This document shows, one piece after another, positions 47,706 to 57,075 of a stretch of DNA of 64,000 bases. This stretch comes from Reyranella sp. CPCC 100927 (lineage in GTDB: Bacteria > Pseudomonadota > Alphaproteobacteria > Reyranellales > Reyranellaceae): positions 124,001 through 188,000 of the forward strand of contig NZ_VOHA01000008.1 of NCBI RefSeq assembly GCF_007859315.1. The letters run 5' to 3'. Within the stretch, counting starts at the first letter, position 1. Each line of letters starts with the position of its first letter. Below the pieces are notes generated by a model. The model worked only from the letters and a program-made list of their open reading frames with translations. It made no database searches and had not been told where the DNA came from. The translations under genes were made by a program, and so were the position numbers.

Positions 47706-49627
47706 GCCCGGCGGCGCTTCTGGGCGCCCAGCATGGCGGCGTTGATCTTGCGGCCGGCCCGGCGCAGCTCGCCGGCGACGCGCTCGCTCTCGTCTTCGTC
47801 GAACAGCGAGGCCAGCTGCTCCATCATGGTGCCACCCAACTGGTCGGCGTCGACGATGGTGACGGCGCGGCGATAGTAACGCGTCACGTCGTGGCCGATG
47901 CCGATGGCGACCAGCTCGACCGGTGAGCGCGACTCGATCCAGTCGATGACATCGCGCAGGTGGCGCTCCAGGTAGTTGCCGGGGTTCACCGACAACGTCG
48001 AGTCGTCGACCGGCGCACCATCGGAAATCACCATGAGGATGCGGCGATCCTCACCGCGCGGCAGCAGCCGGTTGTGGGCCCACAACAGCGCTTCGCCGTC
48101 GATGTTCTCCTTGAGAATGCCCTCGCGCAGCATCAGGCCGAGGTTCTTGCGTGCCCGCCGCCACGGCGCATCGGCGGCTTTGTAGACGATGTGGCGCAGG
48201 TCATTGAGTCGGCCGGGGTTGGCCGGCTTGCCCGCCGCCAGCCACTGCTCGCGGCTCTGGCCGCCCTTCCAGGCCCGCGTCGTGAAGCCGAGGATCTCGA
48301 CCTTCACGCCGCAGCGCTCGAGCGTGCGCGCCAGGATGTCGGCGCTCATCGCCGCCACGGTGATCGGCCGACCGCGCATGGAGCCGGAATTATCGATCAG
48401 CAGGCTCACCACGGTGTCGCGGAACGTGGTGTCTTTCTCCTGCTTGAAGGACAGCGGCTGCGTCGGATTGGCGACAACCCGCGCCAGCCGCGCGCCATCC
48501 AGCATGCCCTCGTCGAGATCGAACTCCCACGAGCGGTTCTGCTGCGCCATCAGCTTGCGCTGCAGACGGTTTGCCAGGCGCCCGATTACACCGGACAGGT
48601 GCGACAACTGCTGGTCCAGGTGCTGGCGCAGGCGGCCCAGTTCGTCGGCGTCGCACAGATCGACGGCGTCGACCACCTCGTCGAACTTGGTCGTATAGGC
48701 GTGGTATTGCTGGCCGGCCGGCTCGTTGCTCAGCGCACCGGGCGGCAACCACGGCCGCTCGGCGCGGCCCGGCTCGTCCTCGTCGCCGGCGCCCATCTGC
48801 ATTTCGGTCTGGGCCTGGTCGGCAACGGTCTCCGAGGAATCGTCCTGGTCCGAGGTGTCCTCGGTCTCCTCGCCCTGCGCGCCGTAGCCGTGGGTCTCGG
48901 TCGAGTCCTGGCCGTCCTCGCCGGTCTCGTTGGATTCGCCCTCGGGATTCTCGCTCGAATCCTGATCCTCGTCGCTGTCGTCGTCGAGGTCGGCCGAATC
49001 GTCGCCCAGGTGCAGGTCCTTGATCAGCCGGCGCAGCGCGCGGGCGAACTGCTCCTGATTGCCGATGGTTTCGGCCAGCTTGTCGAGATCCTTGCCGGCT
49101 GCCTGCTCGACATCCGACCGCCAGAGATCGACCATCTCGCGCGCCGATTCGGGCGGCGCCGCGCCCAGCAGCCGCTCGCGCACCAGCAGGCCGACGACAT
49201 CGGCCACCGGCGCGTCGTCCTTGGTGCGCACGCGGCGATAACCGCGCTGCTCGCAGCGCTCGGTCCACACCGCATCGAGGTTGTCGGCCACGCCCGGCAT
49301 GCGCCGTGCGCCGATCGACTCGACGCGGACCTGCTCGACCACATCGAACACCGCGCGCGCCGCTTCGCCGGCCGGCATGCGCCGCAGATGCATGCGGCGG
49401 TCGTGATAGCGCATCTTCAGCGCCATCGAGTCGGATTCGCCGCGGGCGCGCGCCACGTCATCGGCCGGCAGATCGCGCGCCGGCACCGTGATGCGGGCTT
49501 CCTGACCCATGAGTTGGCCGCCGTCAGGCACGAACGTGACGTTCACGTCGCGCCGCGAGACGGCGCGCATGGTCGCGGCCGTCACACGCCGGAACTCTTC
49601 GAGCGGTGTAGTGTCCTTGCCGGCCAC
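47702..49627 (-). CDS. cobT: Aerobic cobaltochelatase subunit CobT
   Basis: 641 aa. N-terminal CobT domain ([28 protein letters not shown]), a very acidic central segment (about 205-290, Asp/Glu/Ser-rich), and a C-terminal von Willebrand A domain (about 410-620) with the MIDAS motif [11 protein letters not shown] and ISDGAPVDD. With CobS it forms the AAA+/VWA chaperone complex that drives CobN to insert Co2+ into hydrogenobyrinate diamide in the aerobic B12 pathway. It lies 22 nt after cobS. cobN is not in this window. Confidence 0.96.
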   Translation of the reverse strand: MAGKDTTPLEEFRRVTAATMRAVSRRDVNVTFVPDGGQLMGQEARITVPARDLPADDVARARGESDSMALKMRYHDRRMHLRRMPAGEAARAVFDVVEQVRVESIGARRMPGVADNLDAVWTERCEQRGYRRVRTKDDAPVADVVGLLVRERLLGAAPPESAREMVDLWRSDVEQAAGKDLDKLAETIGNQEQFARALRRLIKDLHLGDDSADLDDDSDEDQDSSENPEGESNETGEDGQDSTETHGYGAQGEETEDTSDQDDSSETVADQAQTEMQMGAGDEDEPGRAERPWLPPGALSNEPAGQQYHAYTTKFDEVVDAVDLCDADELGRLRQHLDQQLSHLSGVIGRLANRLQRKLMAQQNRSWEFDLDEGMLDGARLARVVANPTQPLSFKQEKDTTFRDTVVSLLIDNSGSMRGRPITVAAMSADILARTLERCGVKVEILGFTTRAWKGGQSREQWLAAGKPANPGRLNDLRHIVYKAADAPWRRARKNLGLMLREGILKENIDGEALLWAHNRLLPRGEDRRILMVISDGAPVDDSTLSVNPGNYLERHLRDVIDWIESRSPVELVAIGIGHDVTRYYRRAVTIVDADQLGGTMMEQLASLFDEDESERVAGELRRAGRKINAAMLGAQKRRRA

Positions 49628-49649
49628 GTCGGGCCCCTATGACGATGTC

Positions 49650-50624
49650 TTAGTGCAGCTTGGCCTTGCCATGGCCCATCGGCAGTTCCTTGCCGAAGCA
49701 GCGCTGGTAGTACTCGGCCACCGTCGTACGCTCGACCTCGTCGCACTTGTTGAGGAAGGTCAGACGGAAGGCAAAGCCGACGTCACCGAAGATCTGCGCG
49801 TTCTGCGCCCACGTGATGACGGTGCGCGGCGACATGACGGTCGAAATGTCGCCGGCGACAAAACCGGCACGCGTCAGGTCGGCAAGCGCCACCATGTTGC
49901 TGACGACCTTGCGGCCAGGGTCGGTGGCGTAGTGCTTGGCCTTGGCCAGCACGATGCCGACTTCCTGATCGTGCGGCAGATAGTTCAGCACGGTGACGAT
50001 CGACCAGCGGTCCATCTGGCCCTGGTTGATCTGCTGCGTGCCGTGATAGAGGCCGGTCGTGTCGCCCAGGCCGACGGTGTTGGCGGTCGAGAACAGGCGG
50101 AACGCCGGGTGCGGCTGGATCACCTTGTTCTGGTCGAGCAAGGTCATCTTGCCCTCGACCTCCAGCACGCGCTGGATCACGAACATCACGTCGGCGCGGC
50201 CGGCATCGTACTCGTCGAACACCAGCGCGCAGGCGTGCTGCAGTGCCCACGGCAGGATGCCTTCCTTGTATTCGGTGACCTGCTTGCCGTCGCGCAGGAC
50301 GATGGCGTCCTTGCCGATCAGGTCGATACGGCTCACGTGGCTGTCGAGGTTGACGCGGATGCAGGGCCAGTTCAGCCGCGCCGCCACCTGCTCGATGTGC
50401 GTCGACTTGCCGGTACCGTGGTAGCCCTGGATCATGACGCGTCGGTTGTGCGCGAACCCGGCCAGGATGGCCAAGGTCGTGTCGTGATCGAACAGGTAGT
50501 CGGGATCGATCACCGGCACGTGCTCGGTGGCTTGGCCGAACGCCGGCACCATCATGTCGCTGTCGATGGCGAACTTCTCGCGAACGGAAACGGATGTGTC
50601 GGGCTGACCGGAGTCGGGGTTCAT
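49650..50624 (-). CDS. cobS: Aerobic cobaltochelatase ATPase subunit CobS
   Basis: 324 aa from the ATG at 50624; the ORF could extend 20 codons, but that leader is not CobS-like. AAA+ MoxR-type ATPase: Walker [10 protein letters not shown] (67-75), Walker [11 protein letters not shown], sensor [19 protein letters not shown]. The N-terminus [29 protein letters not shown] is typical of alphaproteobacterial CobS. It forms hexamers with CobT. It follows the J-domain gene after a 216-nt gap that includes an AT-rich stretch (about 50740-50790), so cobST may have its own promoter. No cobalamin riboswitch core was recognised there. Confidence 0.96.
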   Translation of the reverse strand: MNPDSGQPDTSVSVREKFAIDSDMMVPAFGQATEHVPVIDPDYLFDHDTTLAILAGFAHNRRVMIQGYHGTGKSTHIEQVAARLNWPCIRVNLDSHVSRIDLIGKDAIVLRDGKQVTEYKEGILPWALQHACALVFDEYDAGRADVMFVIQRVLEVEGKMTLLDQNKVIQPHPAFRLFSTANTVGLGDTTGLYHGTQQINQGQMDRWSIVTVLNYLPHDQEVGIVLAKAKHYATDPGRKVVSNMVALADLTRAGFVAGDISTVMSPRTVITWAQNAQIFGDVGFAFRLTFLNKCDEVERTTVAEYYQRCFGKELPMGHGKAKLH

Positions 50625-50840
50625 CACAAAAGGGTCCAAGGAGGAAGGGCGCGCGAGGATGGCAGGCCACCGATCCCCTCGCAAGGGCTGAAATGCTGTC
50701 CTATCTTGCAGCTACCGCAAAGCTGCCCATCGCGCGTTTTGAACAGAAATTTCAGTTACTTAATTCAACAGACGCGCATTGGTTCCAACAGCGTAGCCAA
50801 ATTGGCACCCCGGCACGGCGGGCTGTCGAAGCGCCTCGCA

Positions 50841-51437
50841 TCACGCCGCGAAATGCGGACTCTGGCGCAAGGTCGTATAGGCGCGGTTGATCAGCTTGAG
50901 GCGCTCTTCGGCTTCCTTGCTGCCGCCGTTGGCGTCGGGGTGGTGGCGCTTGGCCAGCTGCTTGTAGCGCACCTTTACCGAGTCCAACGTCTGCGGCCAT
51001 GTGAGATCGAGGATCGACAAGGCCTGCTGCTCCGCCGGCGTCAGGTTGTTGGGTTGCGCCGGCGCCCGACGCTTGCCCTTGGCCTGCAGCACTTCCGAGT
51101 CGGCAAGGATATCGTAAGGGTCGAGCAGATCTTCCAGCGGATCGTTCGTCGCCCGCCGATCGGTGCGCGCGCCGACCTTCCAGGTCGGGCGCCGCCATGT
51201 CTGGTCGGCGCGGATCTGCGCTTCGATCTCGGTCTCGTTCATGCCGGCGTAGAAGTCCCACTTGGCGTTGTACTCGCGCACGTGCTCGAGGCAGAACCAG
51301 CGGTATTGATGGAGCTGGGTGCGCGACTTTGGCGCCCGGAATTCGGCCGCCGCCATGCAGCCCGGATGCTCGCACACGCGCCCTTCAATGCGTATGTCCG
51401 AAGCCGTCAAAACCGATTTGCGTCGTCCGCCAGGCAT
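50841..51437 (-). CDS. J-domain (DnaJ-like) protein upstream of cobS
   Basis: About 198 aa from the ATG at 51437 (MPGGRRKSV). The J domain is C-terminal (about 130-195): SILDLTWPQTLDSVKVRYKQLAKRHHPDANGGSKEAEERLKLINRAY, with an intact HPD. The N-terminal part has IRIEGRVCEHPGCMAAAEFRAP and WFCLEHVREYNAKWDFY, with four Cys/His-type ligands (CEHPGC ... CLEH) suggesting a small metal site. This architecture is conserved next to cobS/cobT and opposite bolA in alphaproteobacteria. It presumably stimulates DnaK; its client is unknown. Confidence 0.9.
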   Translation of the reverse strand: MPGGRRKSVLTASDIRIEGRVCEHPGCMAAAEFRAPKSRTQLHQYRWFCLEHVREYNAKWDFYAGMNETEIEAQIRADQTWRRPTWKVGARTDRRATNDPLEDLLDPYDILADSEVLQAKGKRRAPAQPNNLTPAEQQALSILDLTWPQTLDSVKVRYKQLAKRHHPDANGGSKEAEERLKLINRAYTTLRQSPHFAA

Positions 51438-51523
51438 TCTAGATATATGCGCGCCACCAGCCATCTGAGCAAGATGCCGACGGCGAAGATTGCCGTTGAC
51501 ATCACAACAGCAGGAGTTCGTTC

Positions 51524-51799
51524 ATGGGTGCCGTCGCCGATGCCATCGAGCACAAGATCCGCGAAGCGTTAGCGCCCTCTGCGTTGAAGGTCACCGACGA
51601 TTCGGCCAAGCACGCCGGCCACTCCGGCGCCCGCGACGGTGGCGAAAGCCACTTCACCGTCGAGATCGTGTCGGCGGCCTTCGAAGGCAAGAGCCGCGTG
51701 GCGCGCCAGCGCCTGGTCTACGATCTGCTGAAGGGCGAATTCGCCCAGGGCTTGCATGCGCTGGCGCTGATCACCAAGACGCCGACCGAAGCCGGTTGA
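51524..51799 (+). CDS. BolA family protein
   Basis: 91 aa. BolA fold with SHFTVEIVSAAFEGKSRVARQRLVYDLLKGEF, containing the conserved RxRxVY-like segment, and a terminal LALITKTPTEAG. An SHAG-like HAGHSG precedes it. BolA proteins pair with monothiol glutaredoxins in Fe-S trafficking or act as stress regulators. AGGAG lies 10 nt before the ATG. It is divergent from the J-domain gene and is followed by a long palindrome that also ends accA. Confidence 0.93.
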   Translation: MGAVADAIEHKIREALAPSALKVTDDSAKHAGHSGARDGGESHFTVEIVSAAFEGKSRVARQRLVYDLLKGEFAQGLHALALITKTPTEAG

Positions 51800-51805
51800 T
51801 CGCCC

Positions 51806-51890
51806 GTCATCCCGAGCGCAGCGAGGGATCTTTCTCAAGAAATGCTCGGTGCGCCGCGCGCAGAAGATCCCTCGCTACGCTCGGGATGAC
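51806..51890. repeat. Long imperfect palindrome between bolA and accA
   Basis: Arms at 51806-51832 and 51864-51890 are inverted copies of 27 nt matching at 26 positions, beginning GTCATCCCGAGCGCAGCGAG, with a 31-nt loop. The genes on either side converge on it, so it probably acts as a bidirectional terminator. Sequence of this style is common as an interspersed intergenic repeat in other bacteria (from memory, not checked). Confidence 0.93.
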
Positions 51891-51901
51891 AGCGCTGCCC
51901 C

Positions 51902-52858
51902 TCACAGCCCCTTCGAGCCCATCGCCAGGAACTTATCGCGTCGGTGTTGGCGCAGCGCCACCGCGTCCATGCCGTCGAGCGCCGCCAGTTCGGTCTCGAT
52001 CGCATCGCCGGCGGCCTTGACGGCGGCGTCGGGGTCGCGATGCGCGCCGCCCAGCGGCTCGCCCACCACGGTGTCGCACACACCGAGCTTCTTCAGATCG
52101 TCTGACGTGAGCCGTAGCGCCTCGGCGGCGTCCTTGGCGTTCTCCGCCGAACGCCACAGGATCGAGGCGCAGCCCTCCGGCGTGATCACGGAATAGACGG
52201 CGTGCTCCATCATCAGCACGCGGTTCGCCGCCGCCAACGCCACGGCGCCACCGGAACCGCCCTCGCCGATCACGAGGCTGACCAGCGGCACGCCGAGTTC
52301 CAGGCACACCTCGATGCTGCGCGCGATCGCCTCGGCCTGGCCGCGTGCCTCGGCGTCGACGCCGGGATAGGCGCCGGCGGTGTCGACGAAGGTGATCACC
52401 GGCAGGCCGAAACGATCGGCGAGCTTCATCAGGCGCTGCGCCTTGCGATAACCCTCGGGCTTCACCATGCCGAAATTGTGCTTGATGCGGCTCTCGGTGT
52501 CGTCGCCCTTCTCCTGGCCGATCACCAAGCACGGGCGGCCGCGGAACCGGCCCAGGCCGCCGACGATCGCGGCGTCCTCGGCAAAGGCACGATCGCCCGC
52601 CAGCGGCGTGAAGGTCTCGATCAGGCTATCGACGTATTTCAACGCATGCGGCCGCTCGGGGTGGCGCGCCACCTGCACGCGCTGCCACGGCGTCAGCTTG
52701 GCATAGGTCGTCTTGATCTGACGCTCGACCTTGGCCTGCAGGCGCGACACTTCCTCGGCGATGTCGACGCCTTCGCCATCACCACGATGGCGCAGCTCCA
52801 TGATGGCGCCCTCGAGGTCCGCGATCGGCTTCTCGAAGTCGAGGAACGTTGTTGGCAT
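51902..52858 (-). CDS. accA: Acetyl-CoA carboxylase carboxyltransferase subunit alpha
   Basis: 318 aa, normal AccA size. N-terminal [20 protein letters not shown], then [48 protein letters not shown] and the oxyanion-hole region [41 protein letters not shown]. With AccD it transfers CO2 from carboxybiotin to acetyl-CoA in fatty-acid synthesis. It lies on the minus strand downstream of the malyl-CoA-lyase-like gene with a 103-nt gap. Confidence 0.98.
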   Translation of the reverse strand: MPTTFLDFEKPIADLEGAIMELRHRGDGEGVDIAEEVSRLQAKVERQIKTTYAKLTPWQRVQVARHPERPHALKYVDSLIETFTPLAGDRAFAEDAAIVGGLGRFRGRPCLVIGQEKGDDTESRIKHNFGMVKPEGYRKAQRLMKLADRFGLPVITFVDTAGAYPGVDAEARGQAEAIARSIEVCLELGVPLVSLVIGEGGSGGAVALAAANRVLMMEHAVYSVITPEGCASILWRSAENAKDAAEALRLTSDDLKKLGVCDTVVGEPLGGAHRDPDAAVKAAGDAIETELAALDGMDAVALRQHRRDKFLAMGSKGL

Positions 52859-52961
52859 ATCGGCTCCGGTTGCCCGCTGTCGACCGCTAGCCGGCCCGCT
52901 GCGGCGGTGTCAAGCACGCCGCAGCGCAGGCCGGTGCATCATTCACTGCGCTGCAAGAGGC

Positions 52962-53942
52962 TTACACCGCCATGCCCAGCCGCTTGGCCATGTTCAGCAG
53001 CACCTCAGCCTGCTTGATCGACGCGTTGTCGATCAGCTTGCCGTCGAGCGCCACCGCACCCTTGCCTTCGCGCTGTGCCGCCAGCATGGCATCGAGAATG
53101 CGCTTGGCCTTGGCGATCTCCTCGGTGCTGGGACCGAAGACTTCGTTGGCGAGTGCGATCTGCGAGGGATGGATTGCCCACTTGCCTTCGCAGCCCAGCA
53201 CCGCGGCGCGGTTGGCCTGGGCGCGAAAACCCTCGGCATCGGAGAAGTCGCCGAACGGACCGTCGATCGGCCGCAGGCCATGCGCGCGGGCGGCCACCAC
53301 CATGCGCGAGATCGCGTAGTGCCAGACATCGCCCCAGAAATAGGTGCGCTTGCCCTCGGCATCGGTGTCGGTCAGCACGCCGTACTGCGGATGCGGGCCG
53401 CCGATGTTCACGGTCTTGGCCTTGGTCGAGGCGGCATAGTCGGCAACGCCGAAGTGCAGCGACTCGTTGCGCTTGCTGGCGCCGGCGATGGCATCAATGT
53501 TCTGCATCCCCAGCGCCGTCTCGATGATCATCTCGAAGCCGATGCGCTTGCTGACCTTGGTCGCCGCCTCGATCTGCGTCACCAGCATGTCGACGGCGTA
53601 GATGTCAGCCGCCGTGCCGGCCTTGGGAATCATGATCAGGTCGAGCTTGCCGGGCGCGCCTTCCAGGACGTCGACCACGTCGCGATACATCCAGTGCGTA
53701 TCGAGCCCGTTGACGCGCAACGAGATCGTCTTGCCGCGCCAGTCGATGTCGTTCAGCGCCTGCACGCAGTTCTTGCGCGCGCGCTCCTTGTCGTCCGGCG
53801 CCACCGCGTCCTCGAGGTCGAGGAAGATCACGTCGGCGCTGCCCTTGGCCGCCTTCTCGAACAGCTCGGTCCGGCTGCACGGCACCGCCAGTTCGCTGCG
53901 GTTCAGGCGCGACGTGACCGGCTCGACGATGGTGAAGCTCAT
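52962..53942 (-). CDS. CoA ester lyase, L-malyl-CoA/beta-methylmalyl-CoA lyase type (HpcH/HpaI fold)
   Basis: 326 aa. TIM-barrel CitE/Mcl features: VIFLDLEDAVAPDDKERAR, ISLRVNGLDTHWMYRDVVDVLE, IMIPKAG, FEMIIETALGMQNIDAIA (metal-ligand Glu), PIDGPFGDFSDAEGFRAQA and GKWAIHPSQIALANEVF. The pattern closely follows Rhodobacter Mcl1, which cleaves malyl-CoA to acetyl-CoA and glyoxylate (ethylmalonyl-CoA and serine-type C1 pathways). No other gene of those pathways is visible, so the substrate is a family inference. An imperfect palindrome lies 34 nt upstream of the start. Confidence 0.85.
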   Translation of the reverse strand: MSFTIVEPVTSRLNRSELAVPCSRTELFEKAAKGSADVIFLDLEDAVAPDDKERARKNCVQALNDIDWRGKTISLRVNGLDTHWMYRDVVDVLEGAPGKLDLIMIPKAGTAADIYAVDMLVTQIEAATKVSKRIGFEMIIETALGMQNIDAIAGASKRNESLHFGVADYAASTKAKTVNIGGPHPQYGVLTDTDAEGKRTYFWGDVWHYAISRMVVAARAHGLRPIDGPFGDFSDAEGFRAQANRAAVLGCEGKWAIHPSQIALANEVFGPSTEEIAKAKRILDAMLAAQREGKGAVALDGKLIDNASIKQAEVLLNMAKRLGMAV

Positions 53943-53975
53943 GACAGGATCCTTACGGCGGTGTTCTTGTGCGAC

Positions 53976-53995
53976 GCAATATCACGTAATACTGC
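53976..53995. promoter_or_regulatory. Imperfect 20-bp palindrome upstream of the malyl-CoA lyase-type gene
   Basis: GCAATATCACGTAATACTGC is self-complementary at 16 of 20 positions around a central ACGT. It lies 34-53 nt before the lyase start and 17 nt after the xerD stop. This is the place for an operator of the lyase gene; no regulator is identified. Confidence 0.4.
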
Positions 53996-54011
53996 AGCGC
54001 AACACCCGATT

Positions 54012-54995
54012 TCAGCCGTCGCTTTTGGCTAGCGGGTGCTTGTCCTCGACCAGCTGACGCAGCTTCTCGTCGAGCACGTGCGTGTAGATCTGCGTCGTGG
54101 CGATGTCGGCATGACCCAGCATCAGTTGCACGCTGCGCAGGTCGGCGCCATGCGCCAGCAGATGGCTGGCAAAGGCGTGGCGCAGCACGTGCGGCGAGAC
54201 GCGCTGCGGATCGAGACCGGCCTCGATCGCCAGCTCCTTCAGCAGCTGGGCAAAACGCTGACGCGTCAGATGGCCCTCGCGGCTGCGCGAGGGGAACAGG
54301 TAGGGTGACGCCTTGCCGCCCTTGAGACCTGAAGCGCGCGCGCCGAGCCAGGCCAGGATGGCATCGCGCGCCGGTTCGCCCAGCGGCACCAGGCGCTCCT
54401 TGTCGCCCTTGCCGCGCACGATCAGCGCCTCGGGATCGCGTTCCACCGCCGCCAACGGCAGGCCGACGAGTTCCGACACGCGCATGCCGGTGGCATAGAG
54501 CAGTTCCATCAGCGCCGACAGGCGCAGGCCCTCGCGCGCATCGCGCTTGGATGCCGCCGCGATCAGGGCTGCGACATCGTCTTGCGACAGCACCTTGGGC
54601 AGCGGCCTGTCCAGCCGCGGCGAATCGAGTACCGCCGAGGGATCGTCCGTGCGCTTGCCCTCGGCCAGCAGAAAGCGAAAGAACTGGCGGATCGACGACA
54701 GGCGCCGCGCCGAGGTGCGACTGGCCATGCCCATATGTCGCAGGCTGGCGATGTAGGCGCGCAGCGCATCCGACGTGGCATCGAGCGGCCCTTCCTTGCG
54801 GCGGGCCAGGAAGGCGCACAGCGCGTCGAGATCGCGGCCATAGGCTTCCAGCGTGTTGACGGCCGCGCCGCGCTCCGCCGCCAGCATCTCGAGGAACAGC
54901 TCGACCTCGGTGACGCGGCGCGGCTCCTCCTTGGGCCGCCGACCCCGCCGGCGGACCGGCGGGGGGCCGGGGCGGGTTGTCGCAGCCGTCGTCAT
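54012..54995 (-). CDS. xerD: Tyrosine recombinase XerD
   Basis: 327 aa. All catalytic residues are visible: Arg172 (ATGMRVSEL), Lys196 (RGKGDKE), His269 and Arg272 (HVLRHAFASHLL), His295 (LMLGHADIATTQ) and Tyr304 (IYTHV). The N-terminal SAM-like domain begins at VELFLEMLAAERGAAVNTLEAYGRDL. The first 28 residues form a basic Pro/Arg-rich extension. With XerC it resolves chromosome dimers at dif. The location opposite aroK identifies the housekeeping XerD, not a phage integrase. The start overlaps the stop of a small upstream membrane-peptide gene (ATGA). Confidence 0.95.
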   Translation of the reverse strand: MTTAATTRPGPPPVRRRGRRPKEEPRRVTEVELFLEMLAAERGAAVNTLEAYGRDLDALCAFLARRKEGPLDATSDALRAYIASLRHMGMASRTSARRLSSIRQFFRFLLAEGKRTDDPSAVLDSPRLDRPLPKVLSQDDVAALIAAASKRDAREGLRLSALMELLYATGMRVSELVGLPLAAVERDPEALIVRGKGDKERLVPLGEPARDAILAWLGARASGLKGGKASPYLFPSRSREGHLTRQRFAQLLKELAIEAGLDPQRVSPHVLRHAFASHLLAHGADLRSVQLMLGHADIATTQIYTHVLDEKLRQLVEDKHPLAKSDG

Positions 54996-55129
54996 TTGGC
55001 GGACGGCGGCGGCAGGATGGGGATCTCGCGCGTGCGCTGGGGCGGCGCCACGTCGATGAACGCGAGCACGACAAAGCCCGCCACCAGGACGATGGCGAGG
55101 ATGATCAGGAGAACGGAACGGAAGCTCAT
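54992..55129 (-). CDS. Small single-pass membrane protein coupled to xerD
   Basis: 45 aa: an N-terminal transmembrane helix (SVLLIILAIVLVAGFVVLAF, residues 5-24) followed by a short Pro/Arg tail (VAPPQRTREIPILPPPSAK). The stop overlaps the xerD ATG as ATGA, and AAAGCGGGATG supplies a weak ribosome site. It would sit in the inner membrane with its tail in the periplasm or cytoplasm. No function is known to me. Coupling to xerD and the intact hydrophobic helix make it a probable real gene too small for automatic calling. Confidence 0.6.
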   Translation of the reverse strand: MSFRSVLLIILAIVLVAGFVVLAFIDVAPPQRTREIPILPPPSAK

Positions 55130-55357
55130 CCCGCTTTGAAACTGGCTACGCTTACCGAACACGGGCGCCGGCTTTGGTCGGAGGGAACGACCCGCGCCCC
55201 GCTTGTGTGGCGCGGCGCGAGCGGCGATATTGGCCACACTAGCGTGTACGGATCGCGATGACAATTGCGGTTTGGTGCGCAACACATTGAGAAAGTTCGG
55301 TGAATCGCCTTTTTCCCGCCCCATTTGGCGGTCCTGCAGCAAGTCGGGCCCAGCGCC

Positions 55358-55927
55358 ATGCTGACCGCTAGGAGCGTGCCCGCGCCCGACCGCACGGTAG
55401 CGCTGGTCGGCTTGATGGGTGCCGGCAAGAGCGCCATCGGACGGCGGCTGGCCCACCGGCTGGGCCTTCCCTTTATCGATGCCGATATCGAGATCGAGAA
55501 AGCGGCGGACTGCAGCATCGAGGAGTTCTTCGACCGGTACGGCGAGGCGCAGTTCCGCGCCGGCGAGCGCCGCGTCATCCAGCGCCTGCTCGACGGGCCC
55601 GCGATCGTGCTGGCCACCGGCGGCGGCGCCTTCATGGACCCGCAGACGCGCATGGTGATGCGCGAACGCGCCATCACCATCTGGCTGCGGGCCGAACTGC
55701 CGGTGCTGATCGAGCGCGTCGGGCGGCGCACCAACCGGCCACTGCTGAAGCAGGACAATCCCGAAGCTGTGTTGCAACGTCTCATGTCGATCCGTTACCC
55801 CATCTACGCCGAAGCCGACATCACCGTCGACAGCCGCGATTCGCCAGCCGACCGCACGACGGACGAGGTGATCGACGCGCTCGCGGCGTTCCTGCACACC
55901 AACACGCCGGCCGGAGCCGCGTCATGA
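55358..55927 (+). CDS. aroK: Shikimate kinase
   Basis: 189 aa from the ATG at 55358 (the earlier in-frame start is only a TTG at 55325). Walker A GLMGAGKSAIG (18-28), shikimate-binding DADIEIE, GEAQFRAGERR, LATGGGAFM and the lid RTNRPLL. It phosphorylates shikimate at the 3-hydroxyl in the aromatic amino-acid pathway. Its stop overlaps the aroB start (ATGA). The gap of about 230 nt to the small gene upstream holds the divergent promoters. Confidence 0.96.
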   Translation: MLTARSVPAPDRTVALVGLMGAGKSAIGRRLAHRLGLPFIDADIEIEKAADCSIEEFFDRYGEAQFRAGERRVIQRLLDGPAIVLATGGGAFMDPQTRMVMRERAITIWLRAELPVLIERVGRRTNRPLLKQDNPEAVLQRLMSIRYPIYAEADITVDSRDSPADRTTDEVIDALAAFLHTNTPAGAAS

Positions 55928-57054
55928 GCGACACCGTCCGTCAGGTCACCGTCGAGCTGGGCGAGCGACGCTACAGCATCGACATCGGCGCCGGCCTGCT
56001 CGATCGTGCCGGCGCCTTGTGCGCGCCACTGATCCCGGGACGCCGCGCCATCGTGGTGAGCGACGACATCGTGGCGCCACTGCACCTGGACCGCGTGGTG
56101 CGCGCGCTGGACGCGGCCGGCATCCGGGCTGCCACGGTGATCGTGCCGGCCGGCGAACGCAGCAAGGAATTCGGCGCCTTCCAGCGCCTGATGGAGGCGC
56201 TGCTCGACCAGCGGCCCGACCGCGGCACCGTGCTGATCGCGCTGGGCGGCGGCGTGGTCGGCGACCTCACCGGGTTCGCCGCCGCGGTGCTGCTGCGCGG
56301 CGTCGATTTCATCCAGATCCCCACCACCCTGCTGGCGCAGGTCGACAGTTCGGTGGGCGGCAAGACCGGCATCAACACGCGCCACGGCAAGAACCTGGTC
56401 GGCAGCTTCCACCAGCCGCGCCTGGTGATCGCCGACACCGCCGTGCTCGACACCTTGCCGCCGCGCGAGCTGCTGGCGGGCTACGCCGAGGTGGTGAAGT
56501 ACGGCCTGATCGACGATGCCCCGTTCTTCGCCTGGCTGGAGGCCAACGGCGGCGCGCTGCTGGCGGGCGATCATGCCGCGCGCATCGAGGCGATCGCGCG
56601 CAGTTGCCTCGCCAAGGCGCGCATCGTGGCCGGCGACGAACGCGAGACCGGCGACCTGCGCGCACTGCTCAACCTCGGCCACACGTTCGGCCATGCGCTG
56701 GAGAAGGAGACCGGCTACGGCGGCGACCTGCTGCACGGCGAAGCGGTCGGCATCGGCATGGTGATGGCGTTCGACATGTCGGCGGCCCTGGGCCTGTGCC
56801 CGGCACCGGATGCGGCGCGCGTGCGCCGGCATCTGGAGTCGGTCGGGCTCGCGACCTCGCCGCGCGCCATCCCCGGCGACAACGCGCGGGCCTGGGATGC
56901 CGCACGGCTGGTCGATCACATGCGCGGCGACAAGAAGAACCGCGACGGCCGCATCACCTTCGTGCTGGTGCGCGGCATCGGCCAGGCCTTCGTGGCCCGC
57001 AGCATCGACGAGGCCCCGGCGCTGGATACCGTGCGCCGCGCACTCGCGGCCTGA
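55924..57054 (+). CDS. aroB: 3-dehydroquinate synthase
   Basis: 376 aa. NAD-binding ALGGGVVGDLTGFAAAVLLRGVDFIQIPTTLLAQVDSSVGGKTGIN and zinc/substrate residues in ELLAGYAEVVKYGLIDD, LLNLGHTFGHALE and GEAVGIGMVMA. It converts DAHP to 3-dehydroquinate, the second shikimate-pathway step. It is translationally coupled to aroK. A compound palindrome starts 21 nt after the stop. Confidence 0.98.
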   Translation: MSDTVRQVTVELGERRYSIDIGAGLLDRAGALCAPLIPGRRAIVVSDDIVAPLHLDRVVRALDAAGIRAATVIVPAGERSKEFGAFQRLMEALLDQRPDRGTVLIALGGGVVGDLTGFAAAVLLRGVDFIQIPTTLLAQVDSSVGGKTGINTRHGKNLVGSFHQPRLVIADTAVLDTLPPRELLAGYAEVVKYGLIDDAPFFAWLEANGGALLAGDHAARIEAIARSCLAKARIVAGDERETGDLRALLNLGHTFGHALEKETGYGGDLLHGEAVGIGMVMAFDMSAALGLCPAPDAARVRRHLESVGLATSPRAIPGDNARAWDAARLVDHMRGDKKNRDGRITFVLVRGIGQAFVARSIDEAPALDTVRRALAA

Positions 57055-57075
57055 GCGATGGGCGAAGTTGTTTTC

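Noticed and set aside
50625-50840. Cobalamin riboswitch upstream of cobS
   Set aside because: The gap is only 216 nt and I could not find a B12-box-like core or the expected long structured leader; only an AT-rich stretch and a short hairpin are visible.
54012-54995. Phage or island integrase
   Set aside because: Location opposite aroK, full XerD motif set and absence of tRNA or phage genes identify the housekeeping recombinase.
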